64,000 nucleotides of DNA. Source: Mangrovitalea sediminis. GTDB taxonomy: Bacteria; Pseudomonadota; Gammaproteobacteria; Pseudomonadales; Oleiphilaceae. The notes below the pieces were generated by a model that did no database searches, had not been told where the DNA came from, and saw nothing but the letters and a program-made list of their open reading frames with translations. The stretch lies in assembly GCF_002514725.1 (NCBI RefSeq), contig NZ_NTLB01000007.1, forward strand, positions 62,001-126,000, written 5' to 3'. The translations under genes and the position numbers were made by a program. Below are positions 34,739 to 43,438 of the stretch, piece after piece (position 1 is the first letter of the stretch; the number at the start of each line of letters is the position of its first letter).

Positions 34739-34943
34739 TGCAAGCGGCGGGCTCACGGACGCTGACCACAACTCGCTGTCCGAAAATGACCGATACGATG
34801 ATCTTAACCCGAATTCACAAGCTCAACAATTGCCGGCCTGACAGTCGACACGGGACGGCGCAGCCACTGATGGCGAAGCTCCTCGTCATGAGCCGTCACA
34901 GGCTTCTCCCCAAGGCCGGGACACTAAAGTTACACCACTTGTT

Positions 34944-34973
34944 TGATCCGAGAGCAACGACAAAGCGTATAAG
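34944..34973 (+). promoter_or_regulatory. Candidate self-activated ECF promoter of the sigma/ChrR operon
   Basis: TGATCC (34944-34949), 18 bases, then TATAAG (34968-34973) lies 36 bases upstream of the sigma-factor ATG. TGATCC is the -35 element reported for the RpoE-ChrR type sigma factor of Rhodobacter sphaeroides, which activates its own gene. The -10 match is from memory and looser. Confidence 0.55.
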
Positions 34974-35008
34974 GAACAACCTTTGCGAACCCGGGTTGTG
35001 AACCAAAC

Positions 35009-35659
35009 ATGACTTCGACTACCCTGAAACAAACGCCCACCGCCCTGAAGGAGCGTCCCGTGGCCTCCGCCCGAGACACCAATGCACGCCAAGAAGGCTG
35101 TAAGGATCCCTGGAGCAAGTTATTGGAGCGGGTCGGACAGCAGCGAGATCGCGAAGCCTACCGGTCGCTTTACGAACACTTCGGCCCCCAGATCAAATAC
35201 TATGCGCTGTCCAACGGCATGGCACACCATGCCGAAGAACTGGTGCAGGAAGTCATGATTTCCGTCTGGCGCAGAGCCTGCCTGTATGACTGGCGCAAGG
35301 CGGCTGCCTCCACATGGATCTTTACCATTGCGCGTAACCAGCGCATCGATATGCTGCGCAAGATGCAACGCTCCAGTGCCGAAATGGCGGTAGAGACCGA
35401 AGATTTATGGCAGATTCCGGGCGATAACGAAAACGAACCGGTTACTGCCCTGCACCGTATCCTGGCAGAACGCCGGGTACGTGAGTCGCTACGTTCCCTG
35501 CCAGAGGAACAGGTCACGGTCCTGGCCAAGGTCTATATGGAAAGTAAATCGCACCAGATGGTGGCCGACGAACTCCAGATCCCCCTTGGCACCGTCAAGA
35601 GCCGGGTACGTCTGGCATTGAACAAGCTCAAGGTTATCTTGCGGGATCAAGCCGTATGA
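35009..35659 (+). CDS. ECF sigma factor, RpoE/ChrR (ECF11-like) group
   Basis: The 216-residue sigma-70 family factor has region 2 (SLYEHFGPQIKYYALSNG and STWIFTIARNQRIDMLRK, about residues 50-120) and region 4 (RESLRSLPEEQVTVLAKVYM and IPLGTVKSRVRLALNKLK, about 155-212). A ChrR-like anti-sigma gene overlaps its end by four bases, which places it with singlet-oxygen/peroxide-responsive ECF factors. The ATG at 35009 has no obvious ribosome-binding site. A GTG at 35060 lies six bases after AAGGAG and could be the real start, giving 199 residues. Confidence 0.9.
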   Translation: MTSTTLKQTPTALKERPVASARDTNARQEGCKDPWSKLLERVGQQRDREAYRSLYEHFGPQIKYYALSNGMAHHAEELVQEVMISVWRRACLYDWRKAAASTWIFTIARNQRIDMLRKMQRSSAEMAVETEDLWQIPGDNENEPVTALHRILAERRVRESLRSLPEEQVTVLAKVYMESKSHQMVADELQIPLGTVKSRVRLALNKLKVILRDQAV

Positions 35660-36285
35660 TTCAGCACCACCCCGACGAATCCCTTTTGCTGGAATACAGT
35701 GCCGGCAACCTCGACACGGCCCAGGCGCTGTGCCTGCGCCTGCACCTGGACGTCTGCTCCCGCTGCCGCTGTCAGGTCGACATGCTGGATAGCGTTGGCG
35801 CCATGCTGCTTCAGGAAGAGAAGAGCAGCGCACTCAGCAACGATCTCTTCGATCGCATCCTGACACGCATCGAAACGCTGCCGGAAGACGAGCCCAAACC
35901 CAAGGTGACAACCGATCCACTTCGAAAATTGGTGGGAGACCTGAATGCCCTGCCCTGGAAGCGGCAACTGGTCAACGTGAGCGTCTACGACCTGAGTGAA
36001 CAATTCCCGGACCAACCTGGCCAGGTGGTCCTGCAGAAAATCTCTGCCGGTGGCAAGGCGCCCGTGCATACGCACCGCGGCACCGAGACGACAGTCGTGG
36101 TTCAGGGCGGTTTCACTGACAATCGCGGCGTCTTCGAAGCCGGTGACTTTGTCGTCCTCGGACAGCAGGATGTCCACAAACCGATAGCGCTACACGGCGA
36201 GGACTGCGTCACTCTCTCGATCCTCAGCGCACCCGTCAGACTGACCGGCCCTCTGGGACGATTGCTCAATCCCTTCATTCGCTGA
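35656..36285 (+). CDS. chrR: ChrR-like zinc anti-sigma factor with C-terminal cupin domain
   Basis: The 209-residue protein has an N-terminal zinc anti-sigma domain with ligands His5, His30, Cys34 and Cys37 (HLDVCSRC), matching the H6/H31/C35/C38 set of Rhodobacter ChrR within one residue. The C-terminal cupin domain keeps the metal motif HTHRGTE and a later His in DVHKP. In the known system the protein releases sigma when singlet oxygen acts. It overlaps the sigma gene (ATGA), so the two form an operon. Usual target genes such as photolyase are not adjacent. Confidence 0.93.
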   Translation: MIQHHPDESLLLEYSAGNLDTAQALCLRLHLDVCSRCRCQVDMLDSVGAMLLQEEKSSALSNDLFDRILTRIETLPEDEPKPKVTTDPLRKLVGDLNALPWKRQLVNVSVYDLSEQFPDQPGQVVLQKISAGGKAPVHTHRGTETTVVVQGGFTDNRGVFEAGDFVVLGQQDVHKPIALHGEDCVTLSILSAPVRLTGPLGRLLNPFIR

Positions 36286-36439
36286 TCATGGCAGCCGCGG
36301 GCACCGCCGCCCGGAAAGCTGGCATCAGGCAAAAAAGAAGGTTCATCGCACTTTACCGGGAAAAGCGGCTTTGATTTCAAAGAGAAGTCGCTGCCCCGAT
36401 CCCCCTTGTCATACCTGGAGGTTAACGCTTGCTCCATCG

Positions 36440-36470
36440 GTAGGGCGCAATAACCGAAGGGCATTGCGCC
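36440..36470 (+). repeat. REP-like palindromic repeat, copy 2
   Basis: The 31-base sequence begins GTAGGGCGCAATAACCGAAG and ends GGCATTGCGCC. It is identical in all 31 bases to the reverse complement of copy 3 (36565-36595) and differs from copy 1 (29740) at one position. Confidence 0.88.
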
Positions 36471-36564
36471 GCATGGCAGCAGGCAAACTCCGAGTTTAGC
36501 TTCCGGGTGTAGTATCGCCGTTGGTCAGTCATGGGGTGTTGTTACACCGAGTGGCGTCTCATTC

Positions 36565-36595
36565 GGCGCAATGCCCTTCGGTTATTGCGCCCTAC
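36565..36595 (-). repeat. REP-like palindromic repeat, copy 3 (inverted)
   Basis: It is the reverse complement of copy 2, 94 bases away from it. The two inverted copies with a short spacer form a REP doublet (REPIN-like) of 156 bases spanning 36440-36595. Confidence 0.88.
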
Positions 36596-36623
36596 GACTT
36601 TTCACGCTAATCCGCGACGATCC

Positions 36624-36651
36624 AAAAAAAAAGCCACGCAAAAGCGTGGCT
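36624..36651 (-). terminator. Intrinsic terminator of the GAF/GGDEF gene
   Basis: AGCCACGC-AAAA-GCGTGGCT is a perfect 8-bp stem with a 4-base loop (36632-36651). On the minus strand it is followed by eight T (36624-36631). It is 160 bases downstream of the GAF/GGDEF stop. Confidence 0.88.
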
Positions 36652-36814
36652 GGACAAGCAAGGAGATTCGGAATCGAGTAACTCCAAACCTCGGATTAGT
36701 TCAGAGACACTAATCAACGTGGACTATTCTGGGGGAAAGGCGATAGAGCCTGAAGGTCAATTTCTGACATCAATCGGTCATTTTGGGACATCGATGCCCG
36801 ACCAGCGCCCGCCT

Positions 36815-37855
36815 TCAGCGAATAATCTGCACCTTGTCAGAACCAGCTTCTGCCAGCGCCAGACAGTTACGCCCCGCCACTTGAGCCGTCGACAACGCCC
36901 GCTCCGCCGCATTCAGCAACACGCCTGCTGCGGGTGGCCGACCAGCAGGCAGGACGCCTCCCACACTAACGGAAACCCCCTGGGGGATCTGACCGCGCAG
37001 GGATTCGGATGCAATCCTGGACCGGATACGCTCCCCGATACGAGTCACCTGCTCGCGCTCGTCTGTCGCCAGCAGGCAGAGAAAGGTACTAGCGTCATAG
37101 CGCCCTATTGCGTCGACCGAGCGTAACGCGCTCATCAGCCGGTGGGCCACGACCTGCAGCGTCCCCGAGTCCAGCCCCTGCCCGTCATCGCGTACCGGGT
37201 CGGCCCGCACCAGCATGACGGAAAACGGAATCTCCTCCCGTTTTCCCATCTCCAGCATCCGATCGATCAGTCGCAGAATACCGCCGCGATTCCAAAGGCG
37301 GGTCTCGGGATCGATCAAATCCCCCCCTTCCTGCTGCTCTTCAATCAATGCCCATTGCGCCGGTGTCAGTTGGGGCAGCTCGATTTCCTGCTCAATCATC
37401 GCGCCCAGATCCTTGAGAAAGGCCAGATCCTCCACTGTGAAGTTTCGTGGCTCTCGATCCATGATGCAGAGCGCCCCGACCGCCTGTCCGTCCGGCGCCA
37501 GTACCGGGACGCCGGCATAAAAGCGGATCTTCGGATCGCCGGCCACCAGGGGATTGTCGGCAAAGCGAACGTCCTGGAGCGTATCCGGCACAATCAGCAA
37601 GCCCGGCTGGAGAATCACATGACCGCAGAACGAAAGGTCCCTTCCGGTCTCCACCAACGGCATTCCCTGGGCAGACTTGAACCACTGCCGACGGGCATCG
37701 ATCAAGGTGAACGCCGCTATCGGTACGGAGAAGAAGCGCTGCGCCAGCCGGGTAATCCGATCGAAGCGTTCTTCTACAGGCGTATCCAGCAGCTTGGTGG
37801 CGCGCAGGCTGGCCAGGCGCAATTGTTCATTGATCGGGACAACGGGAGGTTGCAT
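36815..37855 (-). CDS. GAF domain protein with degenerate GGDEF domain
   Basis: The 346-residue protein has a GAF domain (FDRITRLAQRFFSVPIAAFT to about residue 165) and a C-terminal GGDEF-like fold (DPETRLWNRGGILRLIDRML to the end). At the GGDEF site itself the sequence is GRYDAS, so the catalytic Gly-Gly-Asp/Glu-Glu-Phe is missing and it should not make cyclic di-GMP. It may sense a ligand or bind a partner. The ATG at 37855 is used; a TTG two codons earlier is less likely. A good terminator lies downstream. Confidence 0.85.
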   Translation of the reverse strand: MQPPVVPINEQLRLASLRATKLLDTPVEERFDRITRLAQRFFSVPIAAFTLIDARRQWFKSAQGMPLVETGRDLSFCGHVILQPGLLIVPDTLQDVRFADNPLVAGDPKIRFYAGVPVLAPDGQAVGALCIMDREPRNFTVEDLAFLKDLGAMIEQEIELPQLTPAQWALIEEQQEGGDLIDPETRLWNRGGILRLIDRMLEMGKREEIPFSVMLVRADPVRDDGQGLDSGTLQVVAHRLMSALRSVDAIGRYDASTFLCLLATDEREQVTRIGERIRSRIASESLRGQIPQGVSVSVGGVLPAGRPPAAGVLLNAAERALSTAQVAGRNCLALAEAGSDKVQIIR

Positions 37856-38035
37856 AGACAAATCCGACAGTTAAAAGCCCTAATGACTTATAGCCCCAAG
37901 TCTAGACCCAATTTTGAGAGTGCGTTATTCCGGTGCAGCGAGGGTCCTTGCAAAGAGAGCGTCTGTGGATGCTACGCATCCGCATTCGGACGAAAGTCCG
38001 CTACAATCGCGGGCAACGTTCGGAAGGGTATAGGC

Positions 38036-38860
38036 ATGACACAGCAAGATCACCACTATCGTTTTGGCGGCATAGCCCGTCTCTATGGCGATGCCGTGCT
38101 GGAGGCCTTCGGCTCCGCCCATGTCGCGGTGGTGGGATTGGGCGGCGTCGGCTCCTGGGCGGCAGAGGCTCTGGCTCGCTCGGGTATCGGCCATATCACG
38201 CTGTTCGATCTCGACGAAGTCTGCGTCTCCAATACCAACCGCCAGTTACATGCCCTCGACGGCCAATATGGACGGGCAAAAGTGGAAGCCATGGCCGAAC
38301 GCCTCAAGGCCATCAATCCATCATGCCAGGTCACGACCCGATTGCAGTTCGTCACCGCCGACAATGTCACCGAGACCCTGACACGGGAGTTCGATGCGGT
38401 CATCGACGCTATCGACAGTGTCAAATCCAAAACTGCCTTGCTCGCCCACTGTCGTCGCCAGAAAATTTCGGTGGTGTGCTGCGGTGGTGCCGGCGGCCAG
38501 TTGGACCCCACGCAGATTCGTGTGGCCGATCTCAACCGGACCACGCAGGATCCGCTGCTTTCCAAGGTCCGTCAGCGCCTGCGCCGCGAATACGGTTTCT
38601 CGCGCAACCCACAGCGCACCTACGGCATCGAGTGTGTCTATTCGACAGAGCAGTTGACCTACCCAACCGCAGGCGGCGGCGTCTGCCGGCAAAAACCCGA
38701 TGCCGACGGCCCGGTTCGACTGGATTGTGCCACCGGTTTCGGGGCCAGTACGGCAGTGACAGCCTCCTTTGGACTCTTCGCCAGTGCTCGCGTCTTGGAT
38801 CGGCTGGCGAGAAAGGCCACAATGGCCGCTACGGTCGAGGAGTCCGGCACGGCTCCCTGA
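38036..38860 (+). CDS. tcdA: tRNA threonylcarbamoyladenosine dehydratase TcdA
   Basis: The 274-residue ThiF/E1-like enzyme cyclises t6A to ct6A at position 37 of tRNAs. The nucleotide-binding loop VVGLGGVGSWAAEALARSG (about residues 30-48) and the metal-side block DLDEVCVSNTNRQLHAL are typical, as is the conserved TYGIECVYSTEQ. The frame is open far upstream, but the protein begins at MTQQDHHYRFGGIARLYG, behind AAGGGTATAGGC. Two adjacent hairpins lie just before it (37967-38000). Confidence 0.94.
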   Translation: MTQQDHHYRFGGIARLYGDAVLEAFGSAHVAVVGLGGVGSWAAEALARSGIGHITLFDLDEVCVSNTNRQLHALDGQYGRAKVEAMAERLKAINPSCQVTTRLQFVTADNVTETLTREFDAVIDAIDSVKSKTALLAHCRRQKISVVCCGGAGGQLDPTQIRVADLNRTTQDPLLSKVRQRLRREYGFSRNPQRTYGIECVYSTEQLTYPTAGGGVCRQKPDADGPVRLDCATGFGASTAVTASFGLFASARVLDRLARKATMAATVEESGTAP

Positions 38861-38885
38861 CGGAAAAACAACGACAGGGAAGGCC

Positions 38886-40802
38886 ATGACAGAAAATACC
38901 GTGCTCATTCTCGCCAGTATCGGCGTTCTCTCACTGGCCTGCCAATGGGCGGCCTGGCGTCTGCGCATACCCGCCATCCTGCTGCTGCTCGGCAGCGGCA
39001 TGCTGGTTGGGCCTTTGCTGGGCTGGCTGGACCCACAGGATCTGTTTGGCTCCCTGCTGTTTCCGCTGATTTCCCTGGCGGTGGCCGTTATCCTCTTCGA
39101 AGGCAGCCTGACCTTGCGGTTCGAGGATATCGGTGTTCACGGCAAGGTTGTCCGTAACCTGATTCCCCTGGGCGCCGTGGCGACCTCCATCGTCGGCACA
39201 CTGGCTGCACACTGGGCGCTGTCCCTGTCCTGGGCGATTTCCCTGCTGTTCGGCGCCATCATTGTGGTTACCGGCCCTACCGTGGTCGGGCCTCTCCTGC
39301 GTTCTGTGCGACCGACATCGCGTCTCAGCAATATTCTCCGCTGGGAAGGCATTCTGATTGACCCGGTCGGGGCCCTGCTCGCGGTTCTGGTCTTTGAAGG
39401 TATCGTATCCTTAGGCCACGACAACGTACTTACGCATACCCTGGCCACCTTCGGGCTGACGCTGTTTTCCGGCCTCTGTATCGGCAGTATGAGCGGCTGG
39501 TTGCTGGGTCTGGCGCTGCGACGCCACCTGCTCCCTCATTACCTGCAAAACGCTGCCACCCTGACGTTCATGCTGGGCGTCTATGCCCTGTCCAACACCC
39601 TGTCCCATGAATCCGGCCTGCTGACGGTCACCATCATGGGCCTCTGGCTGGCCAATATGAAAAACGTGCCGGTGGACGATATCCTCGAATTCAAAGAGTC
39701 TCTCAGCGTCCTCCTGCTGTCCGCCCTGTTCATTATTCTGGCCGCCCGTATCCGCTTCCATGCCATCGCTGAACTGGGATGGGGTTTCCTCTGGGTCCTG
39801 CTGGCGATCCTGCTGATTGCCCGCCCCATCAGTGTCTGGCTGGCGGCGATCGGCTCCGACCTGGACTGGCGGGACAAGGCCTTCCTCAGTTGGGTCGCGC
39901 CACGAGGGATTGTCGCCGCCGCCGTTTCCACCCTGTTCACCTATCCCCTGCAGAAACTCGGGTACAGCGATGCACCGGCCCTGGTGCCACTGGTCTTCAT
40001 GGTCATTATCGCCACCGTGACCCTGCAGAGCCTGACGGCACGCCCTATGGCGCGACTGCTGAAAGTTCTCCAGCCTGCCAACAACGGTTTTCTTATACTC
40101 GGCGCCAACCAGGTGGCACGCCAGGTGGCATCGGCCCTGGCGAAGCGGGAGATCAGCGTTACCCTGACGGATACCAACTGGGAAAACCTGCGCCTGGCCC
40201 GCATGGACAACCTGAACATCTATTTCGGTAACCCGGCATCCGAACACGCGAGCAACCACCTGGATCTGACCGGTATCGGGAATGTCCTGATTATCTCTCC
40301 CTACAAACAGCTCAACTCACTGGCCACCTATCATTTCCTCGACTGGTTCGGCAACGGCCATGTCTTCAGCCTGTCCGAAGGCGACCAGGAACAGAAAGCC
40401 CGGCATCAAACCGCTGAAAAAATCCAGCAGACCCGGGGACTGTTCGGGGAAGGTATCACCTATGCCAAGCTCGCCAGTATGGTCAGCCAGGGCTACACGG
40501 TGAAAAGCACCCAACTGACGGAAAGCTTCACCTACGAGGACTGGCTGCGCCAGCACAATAACAAGGCCATCCCGCTGTTTATCGTCGATGGCCGGAAGCG
40601 TGTTCTGCCGGTCATGGCCGGCAAACCACTCAAGCCGGAACAAGGGAAGGACCTGATCAGTCTGGTGCCGCCGGGCAACGGCAAGGAAAGGGAGAAGGAG
40701 CGCGGGCAGGAATCCCAGGCCGCACGGGAAAAAGCCGCCGCGGCGGAAGCCTATCATGCGCCTGCCGAAGCGGGCGGGAACCCAGCCACCAGCCAGAGTT
40801 GA
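38886..40802 (+). CDS. CPA1-type cation:proton antiporter with C-terminal Rossmann (RCK-like) domain
   Basis: The 638-residue protein has about twelve membrane segments in its first 400 residues (for example LASIGVLSLACQWAAWRL, the substrate-pathway region IIVVTGPTVVGPLLRSVRP and LSWVAPRGIVAAAVSTLF). A cytoplasmic Rossmann-like domain (LILGANQVARQVASALAKRE, about 400-530) and a low-complexity Glu/Ala/Lys-rich tail follow. Such NhaP/KefB-like antiporters exchange Na+ or K+ for H+. The Gly-rich loop resembles TrkA-N domains that gate transport. It follows tcdA by 25 bases with an AGGGAAGG ribosome-binding site. Confidence 0.9.
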   Translation: MTENTVLILASIGVLSLACQWAAWRLRIPAILLLLGSGMLVGPLLGWLDPQDLFGSLLFPLISLAVAVILFEGSLTLRFEDIGVHGKVVRNLIPLGAVATSIVGTLAAHWALSLSWAISLLFGAIIVVTGPTVVGPLLRSVRPTSRLSNILRWEGILIDPVGALLAVLVFEGIVSLGHDNVLTHTLATFGLTLFSGLCIGSMSGWLLGLALRRHLLPHYLQNAATLTFMLGVYALSNTLSHESGLLTVTIMGLWLANMKNVPVDDILEFKESLSVLLLSALFIILAARIRFHAIAELGWGFLWVLLAILLIARPISVWLAAIGSDLDWRDKAFLSWVAPRGIVAAAVSTLFTYPLQKLGYSDAPALVPLVFMVIIATVTLQSLTARPMARLLKVLQPANNGFLILGANQVARQVASALAKREISVTLTDTNWENLRLARMDNLNIYFGNPASEHASNHLDLTGIGNVLIISPYKQLNSLATYHFLDWFGNGHVFSLSEGDQEQKARHQTAEKIQQTRGLFGEGITYAKLASMVSQGYTVKSTQLTESFTYEDWLRQHNNKAIPLFIVDGRKRVLPVMAGKPLKPEQGKDLISLVPPGNGKEREKERGQESQAAREKAAAAEAYHAPAEAGGNPATSQS

Positions 40803-40810
40803 GCCTCCTG

Positions 40811-41662
40811 ATGCAAGCGCGCGTCCTGGCCCGACTGCTGCGGCAACTTGCACTACCCGACGCCGTGCAGCAAGAGGGCGTGGGCGGCGGCTGCATCAGC
40901 CAGGCCCAGCGCCTGACGCTCAGCGACGGGCGACAGGTTTTCCTCAAATACCATGCCCAGGCACCAGCAGGCTTTTTTGACGCGGAGGCTCAGGGGCTTG
41001 CCGCCCTGTCCCGTAACGGCGGACTACCGGTCCCCAGGGTCATTGCCGTTTGCGGACAGGCTATCGTCCTGGAATGGCTGGAACCCGGGAAGCCCAGCCA
41101 GGATTACTGGGAAACATTGGGGCACGGTCTTGCGGATGTACATCGCGAAACCGCTCCGTGTTTTGGCTTTACGACGGACACGTTCTGCGGACTCACACTC
41201 CAACGCAATCCCTGGACCGAGGATGGCCACGCTTTTTTCGCCCAGTTCCGCCTGCAGTCCCAAGCAGACCGGGCCAGACAGGCCGGCTATCTGGAGGCAG
41301 AGGATCTGCGGCGATTATTGAGGATTTGCGGCCAACTGCCACACTGGATTCCCAGGCAGCCGGCTTCGCTGGTTCATGGCGATCTCTGGTCCGGTAACGT
41401 TCACACTGGCCCAACCGGTGAGCCGGTGTTGATCGATCCCGCCGTTCATTACGGATGGGCCGAGGCGGACATGGCCATGACCCGCCTGTTCGGCGGATTT
41501 CCTGAACGGTTTTATCGCGCCTACGCCGAAGCCGGCACCCTGGATGCCCAGTGGGAGTCCAGGGTGCCGCTCTACAACCTCTATCACCTGCTCAACCACC
41601 TGAACCTGTTCGGACGCGGCTACCTGGGTGAGGTACAGACCATTCTGCGGCGCTTCGGCTAA
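40811..41662 (+). CDS. Fructosamine kinase family protein
   Basis: The 283-residue protein has the fructosamine-3-kinase/aminoglycoside-kinase fold. It shows a Gly-rich N-terminal region (GVGGGCISQAQRLTL), the FLKYHAQ lysine, catalytic loop LVHGDLWSGNVHTG and metal-binding LIDPAVHYGWAEADMAM. The family removes sugars from glycated amines or phosphorylates ketosamines. It starts nine bases after the antiporter stop, in the same operon. An in-frame TTG at 40799 is possible but less likely. Confidence 0.92.
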   Translation: MQARVLARLLRQLALPDAVQQEGVGGGCISQAQRLTLSDGRQVFLKYHAQAPAGFFDAEAQGLAALSRNGGLPVPRVIAVCGQAIVLEWLEPGKPSQDYWETLGHGLADVHRETAPCFGFTTDTFCGLTLQRNPWTEDGHAFFAQFRLQSQADRARQAGYLEAEDLRRLLRICGQLPHWIPRQPASLVHGDLWSGNVHTGPTGEPVLIDPAVHYGWAEADMAMTRLFGGFPERFYRAYAEAGTLDAQWESRVPLYNLYHLLNHLNLFGRGYLGEVQTILRRFG

Positions 41663-41663
41663 A

Positions 41664-42614
41664 TCAGTCCCGCGGGCTGATCACCAGCTTGCCGCGAACG
41701 TGGCCCTGCTCCAGCAGACGGTGTGCCTGCGGCATCTGCGCCAGCGGGAAGCGTTGCTGCACATGCACCTTGACGTCACCGGTGACGAGCAGGTCGAGAA
41801 TCGCCTCCAGATGCTCGAGATCAGGATGCACCAGCATGCCGGTCGCTTCGAGATCGAGGGTTTCGGCGCTTTCGATGATCGCCCTGGCCGAGGCGGTCGG
41901 CACAGTAACCAGCATGCCATGCTCTCCCAGGGTGTGCAGGGAGCGGCGCCCCACTTCGCCGCCGACCAGGTCCAGCACGAAATCCAGGCCGTAACAGGCG
42001 TCGACGAAATCGTCATGGGTATAGTCGATCACTTCGTGGGCGCCGAGACCATCGACGAAGTCAAGATTATGGGTAGAAGCCGTCGCGATGACATGGGCAT
42101 CGCGCAGGCGGGCGAACTGCACGGCGAAGTGGCCGACACCACCGGCGCCGGCATGGATCAGCACCTTGGCACCGGGCGCCACCCGCCCTACTTCGAAGAG
42201 GCATTGCCAAGCGGTCAACGCAGCCAGCGGCACCCCGCCCATGTCCACAAGGTCGACCGCCTCAGGAACGGCAATCAGCTCGTCGGCACGCACCAGGGCA
42301 TGGGTGGCACAAGCGCCGCCACCCAGCGGAAATCCAATCATGCCCATGACCCGGTCGCCGGGTACGAAACGCGATTCGCCCAACCCTACGCTGACCACGA
42401 CACCCGAAAGGTCGTAGCCAGGCACCCAAGGCAGGTGAGACGCCAGCTTTTCGGCGGCAAAACCGAGGCCGCGCCGGGTTTTCCAGTCGATCGGATTAAG
42501 ACCCGCCCCGGCGACCTTGATCACGACTTCGCCGTGACCCGGCTCAGGTATGTCGCGCTCCTGTTCGACCAAGACATCCGCATCGCCAAACCGCTCTATG
42601 ACAACCTGCTGCAT
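41664..42614 (-). CDS. Zinc-independent MDR-family NADP-dependent oxidoreductase
   Basis: The 316-residue medium-chain reductase lacks the structural-zinc Cys cluster and shows VPGYDLSGVVVSVGLGESR, the nucleotide-binding loop HAGAGGVGHFAVQFARLRD (about residues 150-168) and a closing LEQGHVRGKLVISP, as in quinone oxidoreductase-like enzymes. The substrate is unknown. It abuts the kinase gene tail to tail with only one base between the stops. Confidence 0.9.
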   Translation of the reverse strand: MQQVVIERFGDADVLVEQERDIPEPGHGEVVIKVAGAGLNPIDWKTRRGLGFAAEKLASHLPWVPGYDLSGVVVSVGLGESRFVPGDRVMGMIGFPLGGGACATHALVRADELIAVPEAVDLVDMGGVPLAALTAWQCLFEVGRVAPGAKVLIHAGAGGVGHFAVQFARLRDAHVIATASTHNLDFVDGLGAHEVIDYTHDDFVDACYGLDFVLDLVGGEVGRRSLHTLGEHGMLVTVPTASARAIIESAETLDLEATGMLVHPDLEHLEAILDLLVTGDVKVHVQQRFPLAQMPQAHRLLEQGHVRGKLVISPRD

Positions 42615-42715
42615 AACCGCCTCCCGGGCAGAGCCGCCCCTGGGTGATTAGGAAACCCTGAACACACCGATGCACAATGCTGCGCTTGCAGAGTGATGCA
42701 TCGTTCAATGGCTCC

Positions 42716-43438
42716 TTAGCCTCGCTGCCCACGATAATCTCGCAAGCAACGCATGTCCTCGTCGTCCTCAAGGATACTCCGGCTGTGACGCCCTGCCACA
42801 TAATGCCGGGAAAATACCCGAAAATAGCGGGTCAGCAGCAGGCTTTCCTGGGCAAACCCCGCCAGTTGCAGGAGCGCAGCCGCCACTTCCGCCGTACACA
42901 GCTGCCCCTCGTGTGAGGCCTTTCGCAGCCCATACTCAGAGCCCTGTTCCGGCGTCAACGACAACACCGGCAGCGGGTCCAGGTAACGGGTGAGACGGAA
43001 CATTTTTCCTGCCTGCTGCCAAGTGCCATCGAGCAGGATAAAAACAGGGCGTTTACCCGGCTCAGGACGGAAAGGCTGACACCGATGCTGATACGGCTCC
43101 CCCTTTGCCGGGAAGACGATATAAGGTTGAATCGACGTTTGTGTCAGTGCCGCCTCAAAAGCGGGATCGGCCTCGCGCCGCTGCCAGCGGAAGCGACGGG
43201 TGCCCGGCAGGCACTCTTCGATCAACCGCCCGGTATTGGTTGGCTTGTAGACCTCGTCCGGATGCATCATCAACCAGAAGTCGACAGCTGCATTCAGGCG
43301 CGGCCGAAAGGTGCAGATACAGTTTCGATCAGGCAGGCGACAGTCGCCGCAGCGAACGACATTGGCGCCCCTCGCTCGAAACGGCCGGCGCGGAGGCTCG
43401 CCCTGCACCGACGGTGCATCAGGCAAGGGCACTATCAT
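42716..43438 (-). CDS. tapT: DTW-domain tRNA-uridine aminocarboxypropyltransferase
   Basis: The 240-residue enzyme should add the 3-amino-3-carboxypropyl group of SAM to U47 of tRNA (acp3U). It has zinc-ligand Cys residues in CGDCRLPDRNCIC (about residues 26-38) and the DTW-family motif ILLDGTWQQAGKMFR (near residue 145). The start at 43438 overlaps the upstream thioesterase gene by 20 bases and is preceded by AGGTGG. The two form an operon. Confidence 0.92.
   Translation of the reverse strand: MIVPLPDAPSVQGEPPRRPFRARGANVVRCGDCRLPDRNCICTFRPRLNAAVDFWLMMHPDEVYKPTNTGRLIEECLPGTRRFRWQRREADPAFEAALTQTSIQPYIVFPAKGEPYQHRCQPFRPEPGKRPVFILLDGTWQQAGKMFRLTRYLDPLPVLSLTPEQGSEYGLRKASHEGQLCTAEVAAALLQLAGFAQESLLLTRYFRVFSRHYVAGRHSRSILEDDEDMRCLRDYRGQRG

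Larger units (their letters stand above)
36286..36814. other. 529-base intergenic region with REP doublet and a terminator
   Basis: It separates chrR (plus) from the GAF/GGDEF gene (minus), which converge. It holds the inverted REP pair at 36440-36595 and a minus-strand terminator at 36624-36651. Between the REP copies are two small palindromes, AAACTC-C-GAGTTT (about 36485-36497) and GGTGT-TGTT-ACACC. The 60-codon frame here has no sign of coding. Confidence 0.75.

Noticed and set aside
37142..38035. N-terminal extension of the tcdA frame
   Set aside because: The 298 extra codons oppose the GAF/GGDEF gene and are not TcdA-like; the enzyme starts at 38036.
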